Positions 34,711 through 42,074 of a DNA stretch of 42,074 nt are shown here, one piece after another. Source of the DNA: CAZEGI01 sp964512105 (GTDB taxonomy: Archaea; Altiarchaeota; Altiarchaeia; IMC4; CAZEGI01). A program made the translations under genes and the position numbers. The stretch covers positions 1 to 42,074 of the forward strand of contig CAZEGI010000007.1 of assembly GCA_964512105.1 (NCBI GenBank), written 5' to 3'. How positions within the stretch are numbered: the first letter of the stretch is position 1; each line of letters begins with the position of its first letter. The notes under the pieces are model-generated. The model did not search any database. It was given only the letters and a program-made list of their open reading frames with translations, and was not told where the DNA came from.

Positions 34711-34749
34711 GTTTATATACCTAAGTATACCATAGTATATAGTGGTATA
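34711..34749 (+). promoter_or_regulatory. Toxin-antitoxin promoter and operator
   Basis: TATA box GTTTATATACC (34711-34721) followed by an inverted repeat TATACCA (34726-34732) and TGGTATA (34743-34749) with 10 bases between. Arms are one helical turn apart, as expected for a ribbon-helix-helix antitoxin dimer pair, and they cover the predicted transcription start just before the ATG at 34751. Autoregulation is inferred from typical RelBE behaviour. Confidence 0.55.
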
Positions 34750-34750
34750 A

Positions 34751-34990
34751 ATGGACGCGACTACCATCAAAATTAATCTGGACACGAAACACCAACTGAA
34801 TCAATTCAGGGAGTATAAAGGGGAGAGTTATGACGAATTAATCCGGAAAATGATTTACATAATCAGGAAAGCGAAAACCCAACCGGAGTTAAGCAAAGAA
34901 GCCATCACCGCGATAGAAAATGCGAGAAAGAGGATAAAGGCCGGCAATTTTGTAACAGAAGAAGACGCGAAAAAAAGGCTTGGTTTCTGA
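34751..34990 (+). CDS. Ribbon-helix-helix antitoxin
   Basis: 79 residues. TTIKINLDTKHQLNQF forms the strand and first helix of a ribbon-helix-helix, followed by YDELIRKMIYIIRKA; the C-terminal helix (about 45-78) is the likely toxin-binding part. The stop is adjacent to the toxin ATG (34988-34990 then 34991). It would neutralise the toxin and repress the operon through the inverted repeat upstream. Confidence 0.85.
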   Translation: MDATTIKINLDTKHQLNQFREYKGESYDELIRKMIYIIRKAKTQPELSKEAITAIENARKRIKAGNFVTEEDAKKRLGF

Positions 34991-35242
34991 ATGTACGACA
35001 TAATTTTCGATCCCGAGGCTCTTGAATTTTTAGAAAAAGCGGACAAAAAAATTGCGAAACGGATATGGGACAAAATAATGTCCACGAGATCCAACCCACA
35101 TCACTTCTTCGAAAGATTAGTAGGAAGACAGGACTACAAACTACGAATTGGGGATTACAGAGCAATAGCAGACATAAACGACACGACAAAAAGGGTGGAG
35201 ATAACGCTCATCGGCCACAGAAAAGATATATACAAAAAATAG
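34991..35242 (+). CDS. RelE/ParE family toxin
   Basis: 83 residues. MYDIIFDPEALEFLEKADKK, then a helix IAKRIWDKI, and the C-terminal sheet with YKLRIGDYRAIADI and ITLIGHRKDIYKK are characteristic of RelE-type mRNA interferases that cut mRNA on the ribosome. The basic residues K/R in KLRIGDYRA and the terminal HRKDIY are conserved activity positions. It forms a module with the antitoxin directly upstream. Confidence 0.88.
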   Translation: MYDIIFDPEALEFLEKADKKIAKRIWDKIMSTRSNPHHFFERLVGRQDYKLRIGDYRAIADINDTTKRVEITLIGHRKDIYKK

Positions 35243-35267
35243 GTTAAATTTTTACGAATTCGATATC

Positions 35268-35385
35268 AATCCTGACCCCATCCTATTTTTTTCGTTTTAG
35301 TGCCTTCTCTTTCTTCGCAACCAGAAATCTTGTTTTCAGAACCGTATCTGGATTCAGCGACATACTGTCAATGCCACACTCCACC
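35268..35385 (-). pseudogene. Duplicated 3' end of ppsA
   Basis: On the minus strand this encodes VECGIDSMSLNPDTVLK, then TRFLVAKKEKALKRKK and a stop, the same as the end of PpsA except for its last residues. The match to 35424-35552 includes the sequence beyond the stop (AATCCTGACCC, 35268-35278 and 35424-35434). Nothing of the rest of ppsA is present, so it is a remnant of partial duplication. Confidence 0.85.
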
Positions 35386-35393
35386 CAAACCGC

Positions 35394-35410
35394 GGAGGGC
35401 TCCGCCCTCC
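35394..35410. terminator. Hairpin between convergent relE and ppsA
   Basis: GGAGGGC (35394-35400) and GCCCTCC (35404-35410) pair perfectly around a TCC loop. It lies just outside the duplicated ppsA end and before the ppsA stop. It may slow or stop transcription from either side; no poly-T follows directly. Confidence 0.45.
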
Positions 35411-35416
35411 CCAGTT

Positions 35417-37861
35417 TTAGGTTAATCCTGACCCTCCCGGAAAATTGGGTTGCCTCTTCCGCTTTAGTGCTTTCTCCTTCTTAGCCACTAAAAACCTTGT
35501 CTTCAGAACCGTATCTGGATTTAAACTCATTGAATCAATGCCACATTCCACCAGAAATTCCGCAAATTCCGGGAAGTCCGATGGCGCCTGTCCGCATATT
35601 CCGATTTTGCGCCTGTTCTTTCTTGCGATTTTTATCACCTGAGCAACCATGCGCTTCACCGCGTCGTTTCGCTCGTCGAATAAATGTGCAACAAGGTTGG
35701 AGTCACGGTCAAGGCCGAGCGTCAATTGCGTAAGGTCGTTGCTTCCGATGCTGAAGCCGTCATACACTTCCGAAAACTGGTCTGCGAGAATCACGTTTGA
35801 CGGGATTTCGCACATCACGTAAACCTCAAGCCCGTTTTCGCCCTGTTTTAAGCCATTCTTCCGCATTTCTGCGATTACGTTTTTTCCTTCTTCTACCGTG
35901 CGGCAGAATGGAACCATGACCTTCACGTTGGTCAGGCCGAATTCGTTCCTGACCTTGAGGAATGCGCGGCACTCGAGAGCGAATGCTTTTCTGTATTTGT
36001 CGTCATAGTAACGGGATGCCCCGCGCCAGCCAATCATTGGATTTGATTCATCGGGTTCATAAAATTTCCCACCTATGAGATTTGCATATTCGTTGGTTTT
36101 GAAATCGGACAGGCGAACGATGACGTCTTTCGGGTAAAATGCCGCGCCGATTTTCCCTATGCCCTGCGCGAGCTTGTCGACAAAGAACTGCGTTTTGTCC
36201 TTGTATCCATGAGTGAGCGCGTCGATTTTTTTGACAACGTCCCTTGCCTTCGGATTTTTCCTGAGTTTTTCGTATTCCACGAGGGCCATCGGATGGATTT
36301 GGATGTACGAGTTTATGATGAATTCCTCGCGTGCCAAACCGACACCGTCGTTCGGGATGAATGACTGTTCAAATGCTTGTTCCGGAATGCCGACGTTCAT
36401 CATTATCATGGTTTTCGTTTTCGGGAGGTCCTTTACGCTCATTTTTTTCGTGTCGAATTTCAGGAGTCCGGAGTATACGTAACCGGTTTCGCCCTCGGCG
36501 CATGAGACCGTTACCGGCCGCCCGGTTTTTATGATCCTTGTCGCGTGGTCCGTTCCGATTACGCACGGGATTCCGAGCTCGCGGGAAACGATTGCGGCGT
36601 GGCACGTCCTTCCGCCGTGGTCCGTGACGATTGCGGATGCGATTTTCATCACGGGCTCCCAGTCCGGGTCAGTCATGGTTGTGACTAGAACTTGTCCTTT
36701 CCTGAACTTCTTTATGTCCGATGCGTGCAGTATCACATTTGCTTCGCCCTGCCCGATTTTTTCGCCCACGGATTCGCCTTTTATGAGTACGCTACCTTTC
36801 TCGCACAACACGTATTGCTCAAGAACGCTGCGGTCCTTCATGGAATGCACGGTTTCCGGCCTTGCTTGGACTATGAACAGTTCGTTTGAAACGCCGTCCT
36901 TCGCCCACTCGAGGTCCATCGGTTTTTTGTAGTAGTCCTCGATGATGCATGCCCATTTCGCGAACTTCAGAATTTCATCGTCCGTGAGTATGAACTTTTG
37001 CCGCATGTCTTCCGGAACTGCGACATTTTTCGTTGGTTTTTTCGGATTGCTGGTGTAAACCATCCTTATGTCCTTTTCCCCGAGGGTTTTGCTCAGGATG
37101 GGTTTCTTGCCTTTTTTGAGCGTCGGTTTGAACACGTAGAATTCATCCGGGTTCACGTTCCCCTGCACTACGTTTTCTCCGAGGCCATAGGAGCCGGTTA
37201 TGAAGACAACGTCCCTGAATCCGGATTCCGTATCGAGGGTGAACATCACGCCAGCGCATGCCTTGTCCGAGCGCACCATCTTTTCCACGCCTATGGAAAG
37301 GTAAACGGAAAAGTGGTCGAAGCCCTTGTCCACGCGGTAAGAAATCGCACGGTTCGTGAACAAACTCGCGAAGCATTTTTTGCACGCTTTTAGTAACGCA
37401 TCATCCCCGCGTATGTTCAGGTAGGTTTCCTGCTGGCCTGCGAATGACGCATCCGGCAAATCTTCGGCTGTCGCTGACGAACGGACAGCAACGTCGGTGT
37501 TTTTTCCGTATTGTTTGCAAAGCCTGCGGTATGCCTGGATTATTTCCTTTTCCAAATTTTCAGGAAGCTTGGAACTCACGATGAGTTTCCGGATTTTTTC
37601 TCCGCGCTCCGAGAGATTCCTGACGTTGCGCGTATCAAGGTCTGAAAGAATTTTCTTTATTTCCTTCCGTATTCCGGCGCTCTTCAGGAAATATTTGTAC
37701 GCCTCGGCAGTGATTGCGAAGCCGTTGGGCACCTTTACGCCTTTGCCGGTAAGTGTACAGTACATCTCGCCCAGAGAGGCGTTCTTTCCGCCCACAAGGG
37801 GAACATCTTTAATGCGGATCTCGTTAAACCATAGTATGGATCTCTTGCTTTTTTTGACCAT
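35417..37861 (-). CDS. ppsA: Phosphoenolpyruvate synthase
   Basis: 814 residues; makes PEP from pyruvate, ATP and water (gluconeogenesis), or works in reverse in some archaea. The ATP-grasp-like N-terminus shows VPLVGGKNASLGEM and AVRSSATAEDLPDASFAGQQETYLN (in part about 124-148); the phosphohistidine domain has TDHGGRTCHAAIVS with H421; the TIM-barrel PEP-binding domain has VKVMVPFCRTVEE, YVMCEIPSN and GSNDLTQLTLG and the C-terminal ICGQAPSD. The tail RQPNFPGGSGLT is unlike the KRKK end in the duplicated fragment downstream, so the original stop may have been lost. Its ATG is divergent from the histone gene across 31 bp. Confidence 0.95.
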   Translation of the reverse strand: MVKKSKRSILWFNEIRIKDVPLVGGKNASLGEMYCTLTGKGVKVPNGFAITAEAYKYFLKSAGIRKEIKKILSDLDTRNVRNLSERGEKIRKLIVSSKLPENLEKEIIQAYRRLCKQYGKNTDVAVRSSATAEDLPDASFAGQQETYLNIRGDDALLKACKKCFASLFTNRAISYRVDKGFDHFSVYLSIGVEKMVRSDKACAGVMFTLDTESGFRDVVFITGSYGLGENVVQGNVNPDEFYVFKPTLKKGKKPILSKTLGEKDIRMVYTSNPKKPTKNVAVPEDMRQKFILTDDEILKFAKWACIIEDYYKKPMDLEWAKDGVSNELFIVQARPETVHSMKDRSVLEQYVLCEKGSVLIKGESVGEKIGQGEANVILHASDIKKFRKGQVLVTTMTDPDWEPVMKIASAIVTDHGGRTCHAAIVSRELGIPCVIGTDHATRIIKTGRPVTVSCAEGETGYVYSGLLKFDTKKMSVKDLPKTKTMIMMNVGIPEQAFEQSFIPNDGVGLAREEFIINSYIQIHPMALVEYEKLRKNPKARDVVKKIDALTHGYKDKTQFFVDKLAQGIGKIGAAFYPKDVIVRLSDFKTNEYANLIGGKFYEPDESNPMIGWRGASRYYDDKYRKAFALECRAFLKVRNEFGLTNVKVMVPFCRTVEEGKNVIAEMRKNGLKQGENGLEVYVMCEIPSNVILADQFSEVYDGFSIGSNDLTQLTLGLDRDSNLVAHLFDERNDAVKRMVAQVIKIARKNRRKIGICGQAPSDFPEFAEFLVECGIDSMSLNPDTVLKTRFLVAKKEKALKRKRQPNFPGGSGLT

Positions 37862-37892
37862 GTTATTTATTATGTCATTAATAATATATCAC

Positions 37893-38099
37893 ATGGCATT
37901 CCTACCACTTGCGCCAATAGAAAGGTTGATGAAAAGTTCCGGGGCAGAGCGTCTTGGCATGGATGCTGTAAAGGCCATGCGAGACCTCATGGAGAAGGAA
38001 GTGGAGGAGATAACTCAGCGCGCGGTGAAATTCTCTAAACATGCGAAGAGAAAAACAGTACAGGCTGAGGACATAATGCTGGCCGGAAAAAAAGAGTAA
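37893..38099 (+). CDS. Archaeal histone
   Basis: 68 residues: MAFLPLAPIERLMKSSGAER, with RLGMDAVKAMRDLMEKEVEE as the long central helix and KHAKRKTVQAEDIMLA as the final helix, a complete histone fold of HMfA/HMfB type without tails. It compacts DNA into nucleosome-like hypernucleosomes. The start is ATG 37893, about 30 bases after an AT-rich promoter; a longer open frame upstream has no protein features. Its stop abuts the stop of the convergent surface gene. Confidence 0.95.
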   Translation: MAFLPLAPIERLMKSSGAERLGMDAVKAMRDLMEKEVEEITQRAVKFSKHAKRKTVQAEDIMLAGKKE

Positions 38100-39383
38100 T
38101 CAGCCCTCTTTCTTGCTTTTGGATTCTATGCCCTTCATGACGAGCACGAGTATCAGTATCAGTGCAACCGCTCCGGATGCATCCCTCGCCGCGGATGAAA
38201 CGGCCCTTCCGACTATGCCCGGGCATGCAGCGCACGGACCGCCGCAATCCACGCCCTCCTCACCCTGATTTATAATTCCGTCATCGCACGTTTCCTTGAT
38301 CGTGGTGCTTACGGTTGTCGGGATCGTGGTCGGGACGGTTGTTGGAACAGTGGTTTCGATTGTTGTCTGGACGGTTGTGGCAACCTCGACGGTCGTGGTC
38401 GTCTCTTCAACGCTCGTGGTTGTTTCGACGGTCGTGGTTTCCTTCCCCTCGCAATCCTTGATGGTTATCGCTTTCTCCTCGGAGTTGTACCTGGCTTTCT
38501 CTGCGGTTATTGTGTAAGTGCCTACTTTCATCGGAACGAGCTTTACCATGCCATCAACTGTGTTTGCCTCATATACGGTTTTGCCTTCCAGGGTAACAGC
38601 GATGAACACGGAAAGCGCCTCATCGCCGTCGTATGTTTTTACCGTTATGGGTTCACCAACGCAACCGCCTTCAACACTCATGCTCATGGCCCTTTTCCTG
38701 GCCACGCTCGCGATTTTTATTTCATCAGGACTCAAGTGCGTTACCGTTCCGCTACCGTAATCCATGACCCAGAAGTCGCGCCCGTTCGTTGTTGCGACGT
38801 CGCTGGCCTGCGAGCAGTACGCATTCGCGTCGAACGTTCCGCTCACGGTGCCGTCTGAATCCAGACGGTAGATTTTTGACGAACCATCAGTCACCCACAG
38901 GTAACTGCCGTACGCGTCTATGCCAACGATGTCAAGAGTAGTGTTCAGCGTGCTTAGCAACGCGCCGCTTTCATCAACCTTGTATTTCTTTATCCAGAAC
39001 GTAGTTCCATCGAGCGTTGCGATTCCCTGCGGATTCGGCACGAGGGTTTTGACAGAAAAACTGTCTATGAGTTCGAATGCGTCATCAGTGTGATACACCA
39101 TGCCGGTGTCCCAGCCGGTTATCCAGAATTCGTTGCCATTCACGGTCGTTATTCCATATGGCACTGCGAGTGAAGAAACGTCATATGTGGCAAGTGTGTC
39201 GCCATTGGCATCTATTTTGTATACCTTTCCGGGCGCATCCATGTTGACCACCCAGAAGGTAGTTCCGTCAACGGTCGTTATGCCCGCATTTCCTTGAGTA
39301 TTGAAGCTCTCGGCGGATGCAAAACCCAAAAGTAACGAAAAAACAACCAACACCATCCCTGCAATTTTCTTGTTTGAGTTCAT
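38100..39383 (-). CDS. Surface beta-propeller protein with Thr stalk and one Cys repeat
   Basis: 427 residues: signal peptide MNSNKKIAGMVLVVFSLLLG (cleavage near ASA-ESF), a propeller of about six blades with TTVDGTTFWV-type motifs (about 30-225), an Ig-like or carboxypeptidase-regulatory domain (about 240-315), a Thr/Val stalk (about 318-370), one CDDGIINQGEEGVDCGGPC unit (about 372-390), a membrane helix (about 405-420) and a basic end. Only one Cys repeat is present, against eleven in the FG-GAP adhesin. The promoter is probably the TATTTAAATAC element at 39444-39455. Confidence 0.82.
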   Translation of the reverse strand: MNSNKKIAGMVLVVFSLLLGFASAESFNTQGNAGITTVDGTTFWVVNMDAPGKVYKIDANGDTLATYDVSSLAVPYGITTVNGNEFWITGWDTGMVYHTDDAFELIDSFSVKTLVPNPQGIATLDGTTFWIKKYKVDESGALLSTLNTTLDIVGIDAYGSYLWVTDGSSKIYRLDSDGTVSGTFDANAYCSQASDVATTNGRDFWVMDYGSGTVTHLSPDEIKIASVARKRAMSMSVEGGCVGEPITVKTYDGDEALSVFIAVTLEGKTVYEANTVDGMVKLVPMKVGTYTITAEKARYNSEEKAITIKDCEGKETTTVETTTSVEETTTTVEVATTVQTTIETTVPTTVPTTIPTTVSTTIKETCDDGIINQGEEGVDCGGPCAACPGIVGRAVSSAARDASGAVALILILVLVMKGIESKSKKEG

Positions 39384-39443
39384 TTTTATTATAATTGGAT
39401 AAAGAGACTTATTAATGTTTTTTGTTTATTTTATAAGCAGGTA

Positions 39444-39490
39444 GTATTTAAATACTTTGATTTTTTAATACAATGTACATATTTAAATAC
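39444..39490. promoter_or_regulatory. Two TATTTAAATAC elements in the intergenic region before lrp
   Basis: GTATTTAAATAC at 39444-39455 is a perfect palindrome; TATTTAAATAC recurs at 39480-39490. The second is the TATA box for the lrp/asnC start at 39513 (about 28 bases away). The first probably serves the divergent surface-protein gene. Lrp-family proteins often bind such symmetrical sites near their own promoter; that is inference. Confidence 0.5.
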
Positions 39491-39512
39491 AAAAAACCAA
39501 TAATTGTTCAAT

Positions 39513-39977
39513 ATGGGCAAAATGGACCTCGACGAAATCGACCGTGAAATCATCAAAAACCTGAAGGATGACGGCAGGATGAGTTTCCGCGAACTCGGGG
39601 AAAAATTGGGTGTTCCGCACACGACAATTTTCACGCGCGTTAACAAGCTCATGGACGGAGGCGTGATAAAGAATTTTTCTGCAATAGTTCATCCGCACGA
39701 GATTGGTTTCGGGATAGGGTTTGTGATAATTGACTCGACACCCGCGCAATCCAAGCTCGTTGCAAAGCACATCGCAAGATTTCCGGAAGTTAGAAAAGTT
39801 TTCAGAACTCTGGATGGAAAAGTGATAGTAAAGGCGGTGTTTCCCGAAAATTCCGAAAACGACGAATTCGAACGTTTTCTCGAGAAGCTCGGCGATTACA
39901 GCGTGAAGATCTATCCCGTGCAGGAGGTCGTCAAATTCGACCACGGACTGGACGACCACCTGATTGAGCAGCTCTGA
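39513..39977 (+). CDS. Lrp/AsnC family transcription regulator
   Basis: 154 residues. The N-terminal HTH shows DEIDREIIKNLKDDGRMSFRELGEKLGV and TTIFTRVNKLMDGGVI (about 5-55), in the usual Lrp/AsnC order; the C-terminal RAM-like domain (about 62-135) senses amino acids and oligomerises. The ATG at 39513 lies about 28 bases after the TATA box; a TTG at 39504 and an ATG at 39522 are alternatives. It is 35 bp upstream of hisG, which has its own promoter. Confidence 0.87.
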   Translation: MGKMDLDEIDREIIKNLKDDGRMSFRELGEKLGVPHTTIFTRVNKLMDGGVIKNFSAIVHPHEIGFGIGFVIIDSTPAQSKLVAKHIARFPEVRKVFRTLDGKVIVKAVFPENSENDEFERFLEKLGDYSVKIYPVQEVVKFDHGLDDHLIEQL

Positions 39978-40012
39978 TTTATTTTTATATACTGCCATAT
40001 ATTACCTTCAGA

Positions 40013-40924
40013 ATGATTAAGTTCTACATTCCAGACGGACACTTGGAACAACCGGTAGTGGATCTGTTCGCCCGTGCAGGGTTCAAGATAAGGGTGAGGG
40101 AGCGTGCCTACGCCCCGGAGATCGACGACAAGAGCATCACCCTGAAGAGGATAAGGCCGCAGGATTTCCCGTTCATCATCGCGCTCGGGAAGGGGGATCT
40201 GGCGATCACCGGAACCGACATCATAAAGGAGTTCCGGCTTAGAAACCCGAAATACGGAAAGAACATTGTCGAGCTTCTGGACCTCGGTTTAGGAAAAACG
40301 AAACTCTGCGTCGCGGTATCCAAGGACGTCATGCCACATGTGAGAACTGTAAACGACCTGGCCGAGTATTCAAGAAAAAAACGCGAACTCATCGTTGCCA
40401 CGGAATACCCGAACATCGCTGCCGACTACCTGAAAAGGAAAAAAATCCGCGCAATCATACGAAAGCCTGCAGGAAAAACCGAGGCATGGATAATACCGCC
40501 GGATCCGGAGGCAGACGTAGTTGTAGACATCACGGAAACCGGAAGAACGCTGCGCGAGAACCGGTGCGTGGTACTGGACGTGGTCATGGAAGCGTCCGCA
40601 CATGTCATAGCAAACAGGAATTCCCTCAGGGACCCGAGCAAAAAACGCAAAATTGAAGAAATCGTGAAGTTGTTCAAGGGCGCGCTTGAGGCGGAAGGTA
40701 AGGTGAACGTTTACATGAACGTCAACAACCCGAAAGACCTCAGGGACGTGCTTAAGGTTCTGAGTCCGTACGTAAAAAAACCCACCGTCTCGGAACTCTG
40801 GGGCGGCGGCTACGACATTTTCATCGTGATAGACGAAAAGGAGCTGAAGTACATACTCCCGAAACTCGTTCAGGAGGGCGCAAGCTCCATCGCGACTTCT
40901 GACACGCGGATGATCATCAAGTAA
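40013..40924 (+). CDS. hisG: ATP phosphoribosyltransferase, long form
   Basis: 303 residues; catalyses the first step of histidine biosynthesis, condensing ATP with PRPP. The catalytic part shows IALGKGDLAITGTDII, LGLGKTKLCVAVS and IVATEYPNIAADYLK, with the PRPP-type loop ADVVVDITETGRTL (about 168-181). The C-terminal 80 residues (NVYMNVNNPKDL...KKPTVSELWG) are the ACT-like regulatory HisG_C domain, so this is the self-sufficient long form subject to histidine feedback. The TATA box TTTTTATATACTG (39983-39995) makes the mRNA nearly leaderless. No other his gene is visible nearby. Confidence 0.93.
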   Translation: MIKFYIPDGHLEQPVVDLFARAGFKIRVRERAYAPEIDDKSITLKRIRPQDFPFIIALGKGDLAITGTDIIKEFRLRNPKYGKNIVELLDLGLGKTKLCVAVSKDVMPHVRTVNDLAEYSRKKRELIVATEYPNIAADYLKRKKIRAIIRKPAGKTEAWIIPPDPEADVVVDITETGRTLRENRCVVLDVVMEASAHVIANRNSLRDPSKKRKIEEIVKLFKGALEAEGKVNVYMNVNNPKDLRDVLKVLSPYVKKPTVSELWGGGYDIFIVIDEKELKYILPKLVQEGASSIATSDTRMIIK

Positions 40925-40925
40925 C

Positions 40926-41294
40926 ATGGAAAGTTATCTCCAGTATATCGCGCTCATCATCTCCATTCTGGGTTTGCTGATTCTCACCTACGCCGCCAAC
41001 GTTCTCGAACCGCCCATAACGAAGATAGGAAACGTAAACCAGAATTCCCTTGGCAGCAACGTGCGCGTTCAGGGCGAGATAACGGACGTACACAAATTCA
41101 CGGGCGGTTCTGCCGTAATCAAAGTTAAGGACGAAACCGGAATCATAGATGTTTACCTGCCATTCAGGGTCGCCAGCGAAATGAAAACCAACCTGACCGA
41201 GGGGAAGAATGCCGATGTTATCGGCAGCGTTGAGGTTTACGAAGGCAAGCTCGAAATCGTCGTGGAGGAGGCCGGAAACATGAGGGTAAAGTGA
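40926..41294 (+). CDS. Membrane-anchored OB-fold protein
   Basis: 122 residues: a single N-terminal membrane helix (YIALIISILGLLILTYAANV), then a cytosolic or exterior OB-fold (about 40-118) with GSNVRVQGEITDVHKF, AVIKVKDETGIIDVYLPF and GKNADVIGSVEVYEGKLEI, resembling the tRNA-anticodon/RPA type of nucleic-acid-binding OB-folds. The ATG follows the hisG stop by one base and the stop overlaps the next gene as GTGA. Three coupled genes therefore form an operon: hisG, this one, and a Cas4-like nuclease. Confidence 0.78.
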   Translation: MESYLQYIALIISILGLLILTYAANVLEPPITKIGNVNQNSLGSNVRVQGEITDVHKFTGGSAVIKVKDETGIIDVYLPFRVASEMKTNLTEGKNADVIGSVEVYEGKLEIVVEEAGNMRVK

Positions 41295-42074
41295 AAGTCC
41301 GCGTTTCTGCACTGAAGGAGCATGAATACTGTCCGAGGGTGATTTACCTCAGGGACGTCATGAAAATCGAGCCGAAACCGAGCCCTGAAAAAACCAAAGG
41401 CCTGCTTGGACATGCGGTCCGGAAGGAGCTCTCGCTTAGACAGGGGAAAATTCTCAGAAGGGCAAGCAACATAAACGAGATTCACGACTCGATAATGCAG
41501 GAACTGAAAAACATTCTTGCGGATGTTCCCTTTGTGTATAAGGAGCAGTTAGGCACTACACCCTGTCAGGAATACCTAACCCTCATGGAAACCGAAATCT
41601 CAAACGAAATCGCGCTCATGACCAACCGCCTTTCCGTCATGGTCAGCGAAATCGGCCTTGAGGAAGCGCTGAAGCTCCTCACACCGTGGGAAGTCGAATA
41701 CTCAATAAAATCTCCAGCACTGAACCTTTCCGGAAGAATCGACAAGGTCATGTTCCAGCAGCACCGCTACCCAGTCGAGATAAAAACCGGCGAGGTTTCG
41801 GAAAGCGTATGGAATGGCGACCGGATGCAAACCTGCGCCTACGCCATGCTCCTTGAGGAAAAATTCATGCAGAAAGTCCCATTCGGTTTTGTTGAATACA
41901 CGCGCGTGCAGGAACAGCGCCCCGTCCTCACAACCGAGCAGCTCAGAAGGGATGTTCTGCAGACACGCGACAGCGTCCTTGAAATCCTCGATGGAAAGGT
42001 TCCTGACATATGTCCGCACGGTAGCGGGAGGAAATGCGAGTCGTGCGGTTACTCGGACGTTTGTTATACGGTTT
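41291..42074 (+). CDS. Cas4/RecB-like nuclease, 3' end beyond window
   Basis: At least 261 residues, open to the window end. The GTG start overlaps the upstream stop codon. Motifs in order: EYCPRVIYLRD (first FeS Cys, C14), GLLGHAVRKEL, GRIDKVM (catalytic Asp, about 155), PVEIKTGE (Glu-x-Lys, about 169), DRMQTCAYAMLLEE (Gln and Tyr) and CPHGSGRKCESCGYSDVC (three or four Cys for the 4Fe-4S cluster). This is the Cas4/RecB exonuclease pattern. No cas1, cas2 or repeat array is in view, so it may be a stand-alone archaeal Cas4-like repair nuclease acting with the OB-fold neighbour. Confidence 0.85.
   Translation, partial: MKVRVSALKEHEYCPRVIYLRDVMKIEPKPSPEKTKGLLGHAVRKELSLRQGKILRRASNINEIHDSIMQELKNILADVPFVYKEQLGTTPCQEYLTLMETEISNEIALMTNRLSVMVSEIGLEEALKLLTPWEVEYSIKSPALNLSGRIDKVMFQQHRYPVEIKTGEVSESVWNGDRMQTCAYAMLLEEKFMQKVPFGFVEYTRVQEQRPVLTTEQLRRDVLQTRDSVLEILDGKVPDICPHGSGRKCESCGYSDVCYTV

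Overview
This window is archaeal. It encodes a histone-fold protein, the exosome subunit Csl4, RNA polymerase subunit Rpo11/L, prepilin-like proteins with class III signal peptides, an archaeal-type adenosylhomocysteinase, and many promoters with an AT-rich TATA box about 25 bases before a near-leaderless start. The surface proteins (FG-GAP propellers, Thr/Ser stalks, Cys-rich repeats of the CxDGI...GVDCGGPCxxC type) resemble those of uncultivated DPANN or Altiarchaeota-like archaea, but I cannot fix the phylum from this stretch. Two runs of exactly 100 N (10888-10987 and 18269-18368) show that this is a scaffold, probably from a metagenome, broken inside repeated coding sequence.

Layout. 1-707: an AT-rich DUF134/DUF5320 pair with a palindrome between TATA box and start. 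1017-4296: a P-type Mg2+/cation ATPase, a Trm112-like zinc protein (57 aa) and an unknown protein. 4348-10690: a tight four-gene operon of prepilin-like proteins, including a 1017-residue VWA-headed one. 10727-13658: two secreted proteins, one with SBBP-type propeller repeats, the other with PPC and lamin-tail domains. 13697-17334: housekeeping genes ahcY, a ROK kinase, csl4 and rpo11. 17396-25941: a giant FG-GAP/UnbV adhesin with a cytosolic tail, a PhoU-like protein, a PiT phosphate transporter and a propeller-TPR lipoprotein. 25908-26109: a dense array of perfect hairpins. 26122-30819: small proteins, a pilin, and the pyrG - PCC-domain - radical-SAM operon. 30828-35242: a coiled-coil protein, a candidate structured RNA with its own promoter and U-rich end, a GIY-YIG nuclease, a PAP2-like protein, a frameshifted kinase-like gene and a RelBE-type toxin-antitoxin pair. 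35268-42074: a duplicated 3' end of ppsA, ppsA itself, a histone, a surface propeller protein, an Lrp/AsnC regulator, hisG, a membrane OB-fold protein and a Cas4-like nuclease cut by the window end.

How it fits together. A large share of the window builds the cell surface. Prepilin-like proteins probably form a pilus or pseudopilus with a VWA adhesin head, while the FG-GAP, PPC and propeller proteins are Ca2+-type, N-glycosylation-rich adhesins on Thr/Ser stalks. Phosphate uptake (DUF47 plus PiT) sits between two of these surface genes. The strongest undescribed elements are non-coding: the roughly 190-nt RNA at 32262-32456, closed by a 17-bp interrupted helix, and the hairpin array at 25908-26109 with a nearly gapless three-way junction. 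Both need expression data and covariation searches.
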